A DNA stretch of 64,000 bases from Methylobacter sp. (GCA_030684815.1 JAUXXQ010000233.1:1-64000), one strand, 5' to 3'. Shown: positions 46,528 to 54,780, counted from the first letter of the stretch. The notes: a model not told the origin generated them from the letters alone. Translations and numbers: made by a program.

Positions 46528-46758
46528 ATGGAAACAATAGAAAAAGCCGCCCATTCCGCACATCAAACTGTCGATATGATTGCCGATGTAACCACCCAGG
46601 CGGTAGAAGCGCTGGGTGAAAAAGGCCAACAACTCAAAAATGGCGAGCAGCAATTGCTTGAAGATTGCCGCAACTATGTCCACGACAATCCCATCACCTC
46701 GCTAGGTATCGCGGCGGCGGCCGGGTTTTTGCTGAGCCGTCTGTTGAGCGCCCGATAG
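46528..46758 (+). CDS. YqjD/ElaB-like tail-anchored protein, copy 2
   Basis: A 76-residue paralogue of the gene at 46112, with the same length, the same GEKG-QLK--EQQL core and the anchor DNPITSLGIAAAAGFLLSRLL. It sits directly before yqjE- and yqjK-like genes, recreating the enteric yqjD-yqjE-yqjK order, so this copy is probably the ancestral one. Confidence 0.87.
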   Translation: METIEKAAHSAHQTVDMIADVTTQAVEALGEKGQQLKNGEQQLLEDCRNYVHDNPITSLGIAAAAGFLLSRLLSAR

Positions 46759-46770
46759 GGTACACGCACT

Positions 46771-47172
46771 ATGAATCCGGATGCTGAAAAAGACGGTTCC
46801 GGCGTATTGGAAGACGCCCGGCTGTTATGGCATGACCTGCTTGGATTAGGTGCCGACCGTATCCGTCTGGCGGCGCTGGAAACCCGGCGGGCAGGCGACA
46901 GTTTGGTGTCGATGGTCATTTCGGCAATCATGATTGCGGTTTTGCTGATGGGCGCATGGCTGGGGCTCCAGGCAGTCGCCTTATTAGTGCTCATCGAACA
47001 GGGCTTTGCCGCGAGCAGCGTCATATTAATTGCGGTCGCCGCTAACTTGTTGCTGACATTGTTCCTGTTCGGCCTGATCCGCCGCAACAGCCGTTTTTTA
47101 CAGTTCCCCTCGACGTTCCGCAGCCTTCAGCCGTTAACACCGGAACGCCTGGACGCAGGGAAGCCATCATGA
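46771..47172 (+). CDS. YqjE-like phage-holin-superfamily membrane protein
   Basis: A 133-residue protein with an amphipathic N-terminus followed by two membrane helices (about 45-75 and 80-110). It has the YqjE (DUF1469) arrangement: RIRLAALETRRAGDSLVSMVISAIMIAVLLMGAWLGL. It overlaps the next gene by four bases. The role is by neighbourhood only (stress-induced inner-membrane protein). Confidence 0.85.
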   Translation: MNPDAEKDGSGVLEDARLLWHDLLGLGADRIRLAALETRRAGDSLVSMVISAIMIAVLLMGAWLGLQAVALLVLIEQGFAASSVILIAVAANLLLTLFLFGLIRRNSRFLQFPSTFRSLQPLTPERLDAGKPS

Positions 47173-47579
47173 AAGGGCGTTTATTAACCCGGCCGCAATC
47201 CCTGACGGTTCAAATCAGGGCTATGGAACAGCAGATATTACAGCGTCGACAAGCCATCCCCCTTCGCAGCGATAGCTTGACGCGGAAGATCCGCCAACGC
47301 ATGGCCGCACCGGCCACGCTACTGCTGGCGGGCGGCATTGGTTTTTTGTTGGGCGAACTTAGCAAACACCGCCCTGCCACATCATCAGGCGTCACCGATA
47401 AGCCAACGGCGGCCAAAACCTCACCGTTGACAACCGCGCTAAAACTGATGACCACCGCCCGCACTTTATATATGGCATTGCCGATGGCCTGGATATTGAA
47501 GCCCGCCAAGCAACCGCAGCAATCGTCTGAATGGCAAAAACACCGGATGCCGTCCGTAAGGCATCAACGGTCAATATAG
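47169..47579 (+). CDS. YqjK-like hypothetical protein
   Basis: A 136-residue basic protein. The N-terminus is helical and Arg/Gln-rich (RAMEQQILQRRQAIPLRSDSLTRKIRQRM). One membrane segment (ATLLLAGGIGFLLGEL) and a second weaker one follow. Position after the yqjE-like gene suggests a YqjK counterpart, but the similarity itself is thin. Confidence 0.68.
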   Translation: MKGRLLTRPQSLTVQIRAMEQQILQRRQAIPLRSDSLTRKIRQRMAAPATLLLAGGIGFLLGELSKHRPATSSGVTDKPTAAKTSPLTTALKLMTTARTLYMALPMAWILKPAKQPQQSSEWQKHRMPSVRHQRSI

Positions 47580-47594
47580 TTCACTTCTCATGTT

Positions 47595-47661
47595 TTCAAT
47601 CCACATTCGGCCTCATCTGCCAAATGACTTGTCTTACGACAATTCATCGACAGATGGAGGT
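47595..47661. repeat. 67-bp structured repeat, copy 2
   Basis: The partner of 15701-15767 (five differences by my count). It is followed by GGTGG/CCACC (about 47660-47680) in place of the ACCTCG/CGAGGT hairpin after copy 1. It lies between the convergent yqjK-like and Nudix-like genes. Confidence 0.75.
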
Positions 47662-47719
47662 GGTTAACGCCGCCACCGAGTAGCTGGTTGGTCGCGCGCC
47701 GCGAGGAAACGGTACAGGC

Positions 47720-49402
47720 TCACAAAACATCTAATCGACAACAAAACCTTATCATCCCCGCCTCCCGGCGTATCAAGCCCCTTAAACCCAACGCCGAAAA
47801 TCCAGGCTCTTTATGCAAGCCTTTTTTGTAAGTGTCTTCGATTTTGATGCCGTCTTCATTGCCTGACGAAAACGGCCGCCCGGATAATTGCTGTAACTTA
47901 TGCGCAAATTCCAATGTCAATTTAAACGTTTCCGTTTTAACTGAAGTCGTGCCCAATGCTGTCGCAAGCGCATTTCTTTCAATACTCACCGGGATTTTTG
48001 TTTGGATGCCGTCCAAGTCGGTTTTGTGCACCGAATAACTAAACAGCGCTTCATCAAAATAAAGCACAGCAGGATTGACCGATAAGCGAAACAACACATC
48101 ATGGCTGTTTTCAATAATTAAACCCGTGCCTTTGAGCCATTCAGCCAACTGCTTTAATTCGGCTTGCAGTAGCGGGTTATTTTTAACATCAATCCAACCA
48201 TAAGGATGGAAGACAATATTTTCTTCGACCGTTGCAAAGTCAAAACCGCGCGCATGTGCCGCCAAGCCCGATAAAACAGCCAATTGCCTCGGCGTTAAAG
48301 CCACATCCAACGGTTTTTCCTTGCCCAAAACACCGGCCAACAGCGGCTTTTCGCTATCAATAGGCAAAGTCAAACCGTATTTTTGTGGGTCAAACAAATA
48401 ACCCGCCGCAAAACTATCCGGCAGCGCCTGTAATTCTGTTGTTAGCGCCAAACAGTCACCCCCAAAATCATCAAACAAGGCTTTGATATAGGCTATTTTG
48501 CCGTCCGCCGTTTCGCCTTTTACCGTGTCATCAAGCGCAAACCAAACCAGACGTTCATCACGCTGGGTTTGTTGTTGCAGAAATAAATAGCCTTCCAGCG
48601 TCAATACCACCTGAAATATGTCCAGATAATATTCAGTCAAGGCATGATTAGGCGCCGAACCTTGAACTTGCCGATAAGGCTTTAAGCTACGCCAAGGCTT
48701 GAATTGATAATGCTGTTCAAAAATAAGCCCCGCTTCTTCGTGCAGTTCCCGCTTTAAGGTATCCGGCAAGGATTGTTTCATTAAAGCCGAATTTGCCGAT
48801 TGCAACTCAGCCAATAAAACAGGCATTTCCCTATCGCCCGGCACATCGCGTTGATTCAACCGCCCACCGATCAAGCCATAATCCCCGGCCTTTTTATCAA
48901 AGCGCTTTTGGGTATCTTCGCGTTGATAAAACAACAGAGCGCCGTCCAGTTTAATCACGCCCCACGCCGCATAAATATAACGGATAACTTTAGCGTTAGC
49001 GCTGGCGTGATGTTCAACGCGCCTGTTTTCAACAACACTCAACACCTCGCGCTGCTCATTTTTCTTAGCATCGGCGATGCCTTGCGTGTTCCAAAAATTG
49101 TCGGCAAAAAAGCGCGATTCATTGTCACCCAGCGCCGTTAATACCGATGTCGCCAATAATTGCGCCGGGAATGACACAAAACACCATTCGCCCTTTTGCA
49201 GATAAATCGTATTTAACACCGCCAAGGTATCGAGCAGCGTTTCTATTAACGCAATCGTATTTTCAGCAATGCCGCGATCAAGTGAATGCTGATGACAAAG
49301 CGCGTTAATCAACACTTCACGCGGAACACTGTAAAAATCGCCTTCTTCTTCGGCGTAACGGGGAAGGTGGGGAATTAAAGACTGGATTAATTGTGCTGAC
49401 AT
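47720..49402 (-). CDS. Large Nudix-like protein
   Basis: A 560-residue protein that I only partly recognise. Residues about 135-330 look like a Nudix domain: YGLIGGRLN (179-182) and TLKRELHEEAGL (about 215-226) supply the G and the RExxEExG helix. About 35 residues are inserted between them, where a normal Nudix box has a fixed short spacing. The N-terminus (1-115) and the C-terminus (about 350-560) are unassigned; the latter may contain winged-helix-like segments. It is the last of eight consecutive leftward genes. Function unknown; hydrolysis or sensing of a nucleotide signal is possible. Confidence 0.72.
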   Translation of the reverse strand: MSAQLIQSLIPHLPRYAEEEGDFYSVPREVLINALCHQHSLDRGIAENTIALIETLLDTLAVLNTIYLQKGEWCFVSFPAQLLATSVLTALGDNESRFFADNFWNTQGIADAKKNEQREVLSVVENRRVEHHASANAKVIRYIYAAWGVIKLDGALLFYQREDTQKRFDKKAGDYGLIGGRLNQRDVPGDREMPVLLAELQSANSALMKQSLPDTLKRELHEEAGLIFEQHYQFKPWRSLKPYRQVQGSAPNHALTEYYLDIFQVVLTLEGYLFLQQQTQRDERLVWFALDDTVKGETADGKIAYIKALFDDFGGDCLALTTELQALPDSFAAGYLFDPQKYGLTLPIDSEKPLLAGVLGKEKPLDVALTPRQLAVLSGLAAHARGFDFATVEENIVFHPYGWIDVKNNPLLQAELKQLAEWLKGTGLIIENSHDVLFRLSVNPAVLYFDEALFSYSVHKTDLDGIQTKIPVSIERNALATALGTTSVKTETFKLTLEFAHKLQQLSGRPFSSGNEDGIKIEDTYKKGLHKEPGFSALGLRGLIRREAGMIRFCCRLDVL

Positions 49403-49446
49403 GTGTTTTTCAATAAGCTAAAGGGATAACAAATAAGCATGTCAAG

Positions 49447-49920
49447 CTAACACTGAAATTTTTCAGGAACATCGGGAAAAAATGTAGAGTTCGGCATTAT
49501 GCCGGTAGTGTCATAAATCGTTACCTTGCCATCTTGACTGCAAATCCAAACTTCTTTGGCGCCTTGTTGCAGATAGAGACTGATTTTTTCAGCCATTTCC
49601 TGCATTGAATTAGATGGCGACAGAATCTCAACACATAACTCAGGTGCAGCTTGATAAGGTGTAACTAAGCCATTTTTTAAGAAAAACTCATCCGTACCCC
49701 AGGCCACATCAGCGACCTTTACCCCTTTGGGCGTATCAATTGAGCATTCGGTGATGACCTTGCCGGTTTTGTTAGCGCGTAAAAAGAAAGCGATTTCAAC
49801 TTGTAAAAATCCGTGTTGATTGGAAGCGGGAGACATCACAATTTGTCCGTATTCATTGAGTTCAATTTTGTAAGGCAAATTGCTTAAGCTTTTATCGGTT
49901 AAGACTTCTGACCATTGCAT
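49447..49920 (-). CDS. Uma2-family putative endonuclease, short form
   Basis: A 157-residue Uma2 protein that starts at the inner part of the domain (IELNEYGQIVMSPASNQHG). It continues with KVADVAWGTDEFF, APELCVEILSPSNSMQEM and LYLQQGAKEVWICSQDGKVTIY. The catalytic D and E of the family are present. It begins directly after a truncated PIN gene. Confidence 0.87.
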   Translation of the reverse strand: MQWSEVLTDKSLSNLPYKIELNEYGQIVMSPASNQHGFLQVEIAFFLRANKTGKVITECSIDTPKGVKVADVAWGTDEFFLKNGLVTPYQAAPELCVEILSPSNSMQEMAEKISLYLQQGAKEVWICSQDGKVTIYDTTGIMPNSTFFPDVPEKFQC

Positions 49921-49923
49921 TTT

Positions 49924-50118
49924 TTATACCTCAGTAGTGTTTTTTACTTTGCTAATCACTTCTGCCAATAAAGTAGCGCTATGTTGTTCAATTTCACACC
50001 ACATGGCATCAGGAACAAGCACTTGTTCAAAATCAGCCAAAATATTCAGGCTGTTAAGCTCATCTAAATGAATAATTGGCCCGGCGTCGGCAATGATGAT
50101 TTGTTTAATCGATGCCAT
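49924..50118 (-). pseudogene. PIN-domain N-terminal fragment
   Basis: 64 codons matching the start of a PIN toxin (IIIADAGPIIHLDELNSLNILADFEQVLVPDAMWCEIEQH, with the first catalytic Asp). It ends long before the usual length of about 150 and lacks the later acidic residues. Its ATG overlaps the end of the upstream RHH antitoxin frame, as in intact pairs. Confidence 0.75.
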
Positions 50119-50302
50119 GCAAGCCCCAGTCTATATCTTCCTTAATGAACTGCTCGCTGATTTGTTGTTGATGGGATTCAATATAACGGCGGATAGCCTC
50201 AGCAAGCAATGCATCCACATTGCTCATCCAGCCTTGTTCTATCATGCTTTAAGCTTGTTGCCAAAGTTGGTCAGGGATTTGGGTTTTGACGAGTGTGGTC
50301 AT
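50105..50302 (-). pseudogene. RHH antitoxin with an in-frame stop
   Basis: The ATG at 50302 opens MTTLVKTQIPDQLWQQA, then TAA (50251-50249). The frame then resumes as SMIEQGWMSNVDALLAEAIRRYIESHQQQ to a stop overlapping the PIN start. A single substitution restores a normal 65-residue antitoxin. The downstream ATG (MSNVDALL) could restart translation. The toxin is truncated too, so the pair is dead or dying. Confidence 0.75.
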
Positions 50303-50304
50303 AA

Positions 50305-51714
50305 TTATCTCTCCACTGAAAAACTGCGGTTATAAATATGCCGTGCTAATTCAAAAATATAATCGGTATTTTGATATTTAAAATGTTTGAATTGATACTG
50401 TAAAGCAGGGAAGTTTTTTATTTCATCTTCATTTTGTGGAATATAAACTCCACCGCTGGAAGTTAAAAACCAAAAAATTTGATAAAGCCCTTTAATAAGA
50501 TACTCACTTTCAATTGTCTTATTTTTATTTTTTTGTAAATTATTTAAAGCATCATGGAAGTTAATTGCTTGCCAAGTATTGCCAGTTTTTTTTAGCAATG
50601 CTGCGTAATTTTCAACTAATGGAATATCTCTCCCGGCAGGATTTTTATAATCTCGTTTCTTAGGGTTGTCGCCAATACTATTTAGCATTTTTTCTACTGA
50701 AACTACATCGGTGAACAAACTTAATAGATTTTTTTCATACGTTAATAAATCATTGCCTAAATCAAACATAGCTCGCATATTAACGATAAATAAATAAGCT
50801 ACATCTTGCGCGGCTAATTGTTCAAATACTTTGCCATGAGCTAACCAATTTCGGCTCATTTTCATTATCCATGAAAAAGCAAACAATTCATTTTGTTTAT
50901 TTAAGTTTTTGGGGTCGGCTGCTTCCCATTCATGCGCTAAAGTTCTAACAAACAACTTATAAAATCGCTCTTTATTTTTAGGTTCTTGCAAGGGTAAAAA
51001 ATTTTCTAATACGCCGATATAACTAACTAAATCCTCAAGACTAATCTTTTTTTCATCTTCTTTGATAAAATCATTAAAACGCAAAGTATTTGTGGTTAGA
51101 GTTTTTAAATAATTACAACCTTCAACAATTCCTCTACGCAACCGCGAATAAGGATTGTCATAGCAGGCTTTTACCCATTCTTGTACTTCGTGTGCCGATT
51201 TTTCGTAAATAGTCGGTAAAGCTATTTTTGCAGATTCAAATGCTTCTTTGATACTTTTAACTTCTTCCCCATGATTAGAACAAAACAGAATATGATCTTT
51301 TGGAAAGCCCAATTCAACCACTAATTCAGTGTAAAGATAAAAGCCCGCTATTTCTCTTAATTCTTTACATTTTTCTGTTAATAACTGTTCATCCTCTTTT
51401 TCATCCGCTTGTTTTTGATAGGCTTGAAAATCAGTTAATTTTTTTAAAACCGCATCATTAATTGTGTCACCTTCTGAAATAGCGGGTAAATTTATATCGA
51501 GAATCACATAATCAATTTTATATAAATGTTGGCAAATAAAACTTAATCCGTCTTGAAAACTTAATTCAATAAAAACACCGTGTTGTTTTAAATTTTTTCG
51601 TAATTGCCGTTTATCTTCTGAAAAATAACTATCATCAAATAGGCTTCCTAATACATTGTTAGCAGTGGCTTTGGGTGAATTGTCAAAATCTTCAATCCAT
51701 AAGAAATGGCTCAT
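50305..51714 (-). CDS. Receiver-like plus HEPN protein (response effector)
   Basis: A 469-residue protein. The N-terminus (1-180) looks like a receiver domain: acidic WIEDF (Glu8, Asp9), the presumed phospho-acceptor Asp73 in YVILDINLP, a Ser/Thr position in LFCSNHG and a Lys near 172. About 60 residues are inserted after the acceptor. A helical domain (about 225-330) follows, containing SRNWLAHG. Arg288-Asn289-x3-His293 fits the catalytic R-(N/D/H)-x3-5-H motif of HEPN ribonucleases. The remaining 140 residues are unassigned. It overlaps the kinase gene by four bases (ATGA), so the two form a pair. A phosphorylation-controlled RNase is inference. Confidence 0.78.
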   Translation of the reverse strand: MSHFLWIEDFDNSPKATANNVLGSLFDDSYFSEDKRQLRKNLKQHGVFIELSFQDGLSFICQHLYKIDYVILDINLPAISEGDTINDAVLKKLTDFQAYQKQADEKEDEQLLTEKCKELREIAGFYLYTELVVELGFPKDHILFCSNHGEEVKSIKEAFESAKIALPTIYEKSAHEVQEWVKACYDNPYSRLRRGIVEGCNYLKTLTTNTLRFNDFIKEDEKKISLEDLVSYIGVLENFLPLQEPKNKERFYKLFVRTLAHEWEAADPKNLNKQNELFAFSWIMKMSRNWLAHGKVFEQLAAQDVAYLFIVNMRAMFDLGNDLLTYEKNLLSLFTDVVSVEKMLNSIGDNPKKRDYKNPAGRDIPLVENYAALLKKTGNTWQAINFHDALNNLQKNKNKTIESEYLIKGLYQIFWFLTSSGGVYIPQNEDEIKNFPALQYQFKHFKYQNTDYIFELARHIYNRSFSVER

Positions 51715-53114
51715 TTTTCAGTTCCTAAGTTGGATAATAAAAGTTGATTTGGTATGGCGAACTCTAACAGAAAATCATCCTGTGGTTTCGGTTTTGTGAA
51801 TTTGCAGCCTGTTTTACGCGCTAACGCCGATAAAAAAGTATGACCTTTGCCGCTGCCTTTGTGCTGGTCGCGTTCACGGCGAATACTAGGATTACGACAG
51901 CTTAAAATTTGGTCATTTTCTGTGGATGTCCATTCTAAAACAACGGGTTGTTTATTTTCAGAAGCATAATATTTAAAGGCATTGACCAGTATTTCATTCA
52001 TTAAAATAAACAAAAATGATTCTGTGGTTTCATATTCTTTAAATTGAATCGACTCTATTTCAAATCCGATAATATCTAATTTGAAAAAATAGTGTTCTAA
52101 CCACTGTAAGCGTTCTGCTAATGAAGCGGACTGGTTTAATAATGCCGAAAATTCTTGTTCCCATTGTTTTTGTAATTCGCCTTCCATTTCAAAATAATCA
52201 TCACACCATTCCTTATAACTAACAGCATCGGTTATTTTCCCTTGCGCTTTAGCATAGTTCATATAATGTTGATGTATTTTGCTCATGCCTGAAGCCGATA
52301 ATAGATGCAGCAAAATCATATTCAGGTTTTTGTTTAATATGCTCATTAATGTAGCATTGCCTTTATTATCATTTTTTATTTTATCGGTGAGAATCTTGTC
52401 ATCAGCGGATATAATGCTGAATATATCGAGTAAGCCACGCATTGTATTAGCAGATTCGGTATAGAGTTTTACTTGATTTTCGTGGGTGGTATTGTAAATA
52501 ATTGCATCAAGTGGGCTCCGGAATTTATGGGCAAACATGGACATCATGTCTTCTATTTCCAATTCTTTTTCTTGCAGTAGTCGGTTTTTTTCTTCGATAT
52601 TTTTATTAGAATCTTCGGTTGTTTTAATAATTTTTAAATAAGCATCCTTATATTGTTGTTCTTTATCAGAAATACATAAAAAAGAATATTTAATAAATTC
52701 TCTAGCCTTGTCATATTTTTTTATATTAAGAGCTAGATTACTTGCAAAAAAGAATGCACGTTTTATTTCGTCATCATCTTTATAAGTATCCGGAGATTTT
52801 TCTAATAGCATTTCTTCATAATCCTCTAAAGCAAGATCAGGTTTGCCTAAGAAAACATGAGCAATAGCACGATTGAAATAAGCATCTGAATTTTTATCTA
52901 GTTCGATTGCTTTGTCGTAATCAGCAATAGCAGATTTATAGTTTTTTAAAAAAAAATAAGCATTCCCTCGGCAAAAATAAGCTTCAGAATCTAAAGGACA
53001 TAACTGAATAGCTTGTGTGCATTCGTTTATAGATAAATCAAAATTACCTTCTGCGCAATATTGAATGCCTAAGTTATAACATTCATCTGCTGATTTATCT
53101 TTTAAAATCGTCAT
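51711..53114 (-). CDS. TPR-repeat sensor histidine kinase
   Basis: A 467-residue cytosolic protein without membrane segments. It carries three TPR units (about 8-105, e.g. SEAYFCRGNAYFFLKNYKSAIADYDKAIEL), a helical linker and a coiled coil (about 165-190). A dimerisation/phospho-His helix follows (FAHKFRSPLDAII, His196, matching the SHELRTPL pattern). The C-terminal HATPase domain has an N-box (FILMNEILVNAFKYY) and a G-box (GSGKGHTFLSALARKTG). The TPRs probably sense a protein partner. It is translationally coupled to the REC-HEPN effector. TPR-kinase/receiver pairs are known in the Detocs anti-phage system, but this output domain is different. Confidence 0.85.
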   Translation of the reverse strand: MTILKDKSADECYNLGIQYCAEGNFDLSINECTQAIQLCPLDSEAYFCRGNAYFFLKNYKSAIADYDKAIELDKNSDAYFNRAIAHVFLGKPDLALEDYEEMLLEKSPDTYKDDDEIKRAFFFASNLALNIKKYDKAREFIKYSFLCISDKEQQYKDAYLKIIKTTEDSNKNIEEKNRLLQEKELEIEDMMSMFAHKFRSPLDAIIYNTTHENQVKLYTESANTMRGLLDIFSIISADDKILTDKIKNDNKGNATLMSILNKNLNMILLHLLSASGMSKIHQHYMNYAKAQGKITDAVSYKEWCDDYFEMEGELQKQWEQEFSALLNQSASLAERLQWLEHYFFKLDIIGFEIESIQFKEYETTESFLFILMNEILVNAFKYYASENKQPVVLEWTSTENDQILSCRNPSIRRERDQHKGSGKGHTFLSALARKTGCKFTKPKPQDDFLLEFAIPNQLLLSNLGTEK

Positions 53115-53167
53115 GCCTTTACCACTATTTTATAAAAACGCTAAAAACATTATAACACTGCATAATA

Positions 53168-53626
53168 TTAGAACCTATGCCATCCAGAACCACCGCATTT
53201 GCGGCAATCAACTTCAAAATCTCCGTTGCCGTCACATTTACTGCATGGCACAGTAAATGTTCCTTCACCACTGCATCTTCTGCATTCAAATTTTTTGGTG
53301 TAATTTCCTGTCCCATTGCAACGATTACACGATTTTGAGTTGCGGATTCCAGTACCCTGACAGGATAAACAAGGCTTTGCTGGTAATTTGAAGATACCAG
53401 TCCCCTCACAATTTCGACACGTTCCAGTGAAAGTACCCGTACCATCGCATTTGCAGCAATCAAACGTCTTTTTTCCAGAACCATCGCAGCTAAAACACGT
53501 TCCATAGCTGTTAATTGGACTAATGAAGTTTTTGAACGAAGTGTCAATACGATTTTGGTCACGTCTAGCGCGACTGCTGTAATCATTGCTTCCGAATAAG
53601 GCACCAAGTAAAGTAAAAAGTCCCAT
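53168..53626 (-). CDS. DnaJ-type zinc-finger protein, eight CxxC motifs
   Basis: A 152-residue protein dominated by eight CxxCxGxG-type units (CFSCDGSG, CCKCDGTG, CRNCEGTG, CLSCQGTG, CNRCNGTG, CRRCSGEG, CSKCDGNG, CRKCGGSG). That is twice the number in one DnaJ cysteine-rich domain and enough for four zinc sites. There is no J-domain. The N-terminus (MGLFTLLGALFGSND) is hydrophobic. It ends 53 bases before the TPR kinase on the same strand. The longer overlapping frame at 53125-53736 is a shadow. Confidence 0.85.
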   Translation of the reverse strand: MGLFTLLGALFGSNDYSSRARRDQNRIDTSFKNFISPINSYGTCFSCDGSGKKTFDCCKCDGTGTFTGTCRNCEGTGIFKLPAKPCLSCQGTGIRNSKSCNRCNGTGNYTKKFECRRCSGEGTFTVPCSKCDGNGDFEVDCRKCGGSGWHRF

Positions 53627-53674
53627 AATTTAGATAGTCTCCGAAAATTTAGTTGCGTTAAATGACACGACTGC

Positions 53675-54214
53675 TCAAGTCGTAAGTGATTTGGCGATTT
53701 CTTCCAGCACCGTTGTCGCTGAAATTTTGTTGACATGAGTGGTTATAAACCAGCCATCACAACGTCTTTGTGACTGATAGCCGTTTACCTGCGTTCTCGC
53801 CATCAGCGGAATCGAAGTCACCACTTTATTCAGTTTGGCTACGCGCTCCAGGCCAAAGGCTTTTAAGGTCTTCACAAAGGTTTCTGCAATGGTTGGCTCT
53901 TCGATTATTTTATCGGCCATATTTACGACTAAACGAATGCGAGGAGTCCGAGTACGATTTCGATCTTGCTTGTTAAATCTTGTTTTCTCCACTGACCGCA
54001 CTTTATAACCTGAGCTAAAATTGCTCAAGGTGGATTTTATCTCCGCCTCTAACGCTTGTAACTTGCGGCACGAATCATTGATGTCTGTCACCCGTGAAAA
54101 ATCGCCCGTTAAACAAGCTTCAGCGCCTGCCATTTTGAGATCATCCGCCGCATTATTTAGCACAACGAACAATTCGATGAATTTGTTGCTTACGATTTCT
54201 GGCATTTTGTGCAT
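53675..54214 (-). CDS. Hypothetical protein, head of the kinase cluster
   Basis: A 179-residue protein. The N-terminal 75 residues are helical (FIELFVVLNNAADDLKMAGAEACL...). The C-terminal half is basic and has the pattern KIIEEPTIAETFVKTLKAFGLERVAKLNKVV ... DGWFITTHVNKISATTVLEEIAKSL. I recall this pattern from C-terminal modules of nuclease-associated proteins but cannot name it. It is 48 bases upstream of the zinc-finger gene, so it may be the first gene of the operon. Confidence 0.65.
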   Translation of the reverse strand: MHKMPEIVSNKFIELFVVLNNAADDLKMAGAEACLTGDFSRVTDINDSCRKLQALEAEIKSTLSNFSSGYKVRSVEKTRFNKQDRNRTRTPRIRLVVNMADKIIEEPTIAETFVKTLKAFGLERVAKLNKVVTSIPLMARTQVNGYQSQRRCDGWFITTHVNKISATTVLEEIAKSLTT

Positions 54215-54536
54215 GTCTGTTTCCCCGGTTTTGGTCGTTGGATTTGTTGGGTTAGCTGGCCGATGCCAATGTAACCTTTATTTAATTTCAAATTTTACAG
54301 CGGGTTGTTGTTATAAATCCGCCCTCTCAACATGCTGGATAGTATCTGGGAAATCTGCGCCGATGTAATGGGAGAACTGTGGGAGTTTTTATATAGGTTG
54401 CTTGAGCTTTAGAAATTATCATAAAAATCAACTATAAACCTACACATAATGCGCTTAGCAGCTTAGTTAATTGCCCTTTCAAAATTTTAATCCTATAGTT
54501 TGTGTCTACAGAGTATCTACTTCAGGAGGCAATAGG

Positions 54537-54716
54537 GTTGTTAACACTAAAATTCAGAAATCGGGCAATGGCTTGGCGCTTAGGGTTTCCGGAGTATTGC
54601 GCGATATACCTCATTTTGAATCGGGTGATGAAGTGCAAATCGAGGTTAATGAAGAGGGGTTTGTGGTCAAGAAGGTTAAGCCATTAAGAAAAACAATGCC
54701 CTTTACTGAGGAATAA
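54537..54716 (+). CDS. MazE/AbrB-type antitoxin, start codon unclear
   Basis: About 60 residues (NTKIQKSGNGLALRVSGVLRDIPHFESGDEVQIEV...) form a SpoVT/AbrB fold antitoxin. A perfect AGGAGG (54524-54529) stands seven bases before the in-frame GTT at 54537, and no ATG, GTG or TTG follows in frame before the domain. The track's TTG at 54471 has no ribosome site. Either a rare start is used or the start codon is mutated. The partner toxin follows 64 bases later. Confidence 0.65.
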   Translation, partial: VVNTKIQKSGNGLALRVSGVLRDIPHFESGDEVQIEVNEEGFVVKKVKPLRKTMPFTEE

Positions 54717-54780
54717 ATCATTAAGGGATTGAATCCAGATCATGTTGATTTGGTGGTTACAAACTTGTTAGACGCTGAAT

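Noticed and set aside
46771-47172. Prophage holin
   Set aside because: The holin-superfamily label comes from YqjE relatives; the yqjD-yqjE-yqjK order and absence of phage genes point to a chromosomal stress cluster.
53125-53736. 203-aa ORF on the minus strand
   Set aside because: It is a shadow of the zinc-finger gene in another frame; only the 53168-53626 frame gives the ordered CxxCxGxG pattern.
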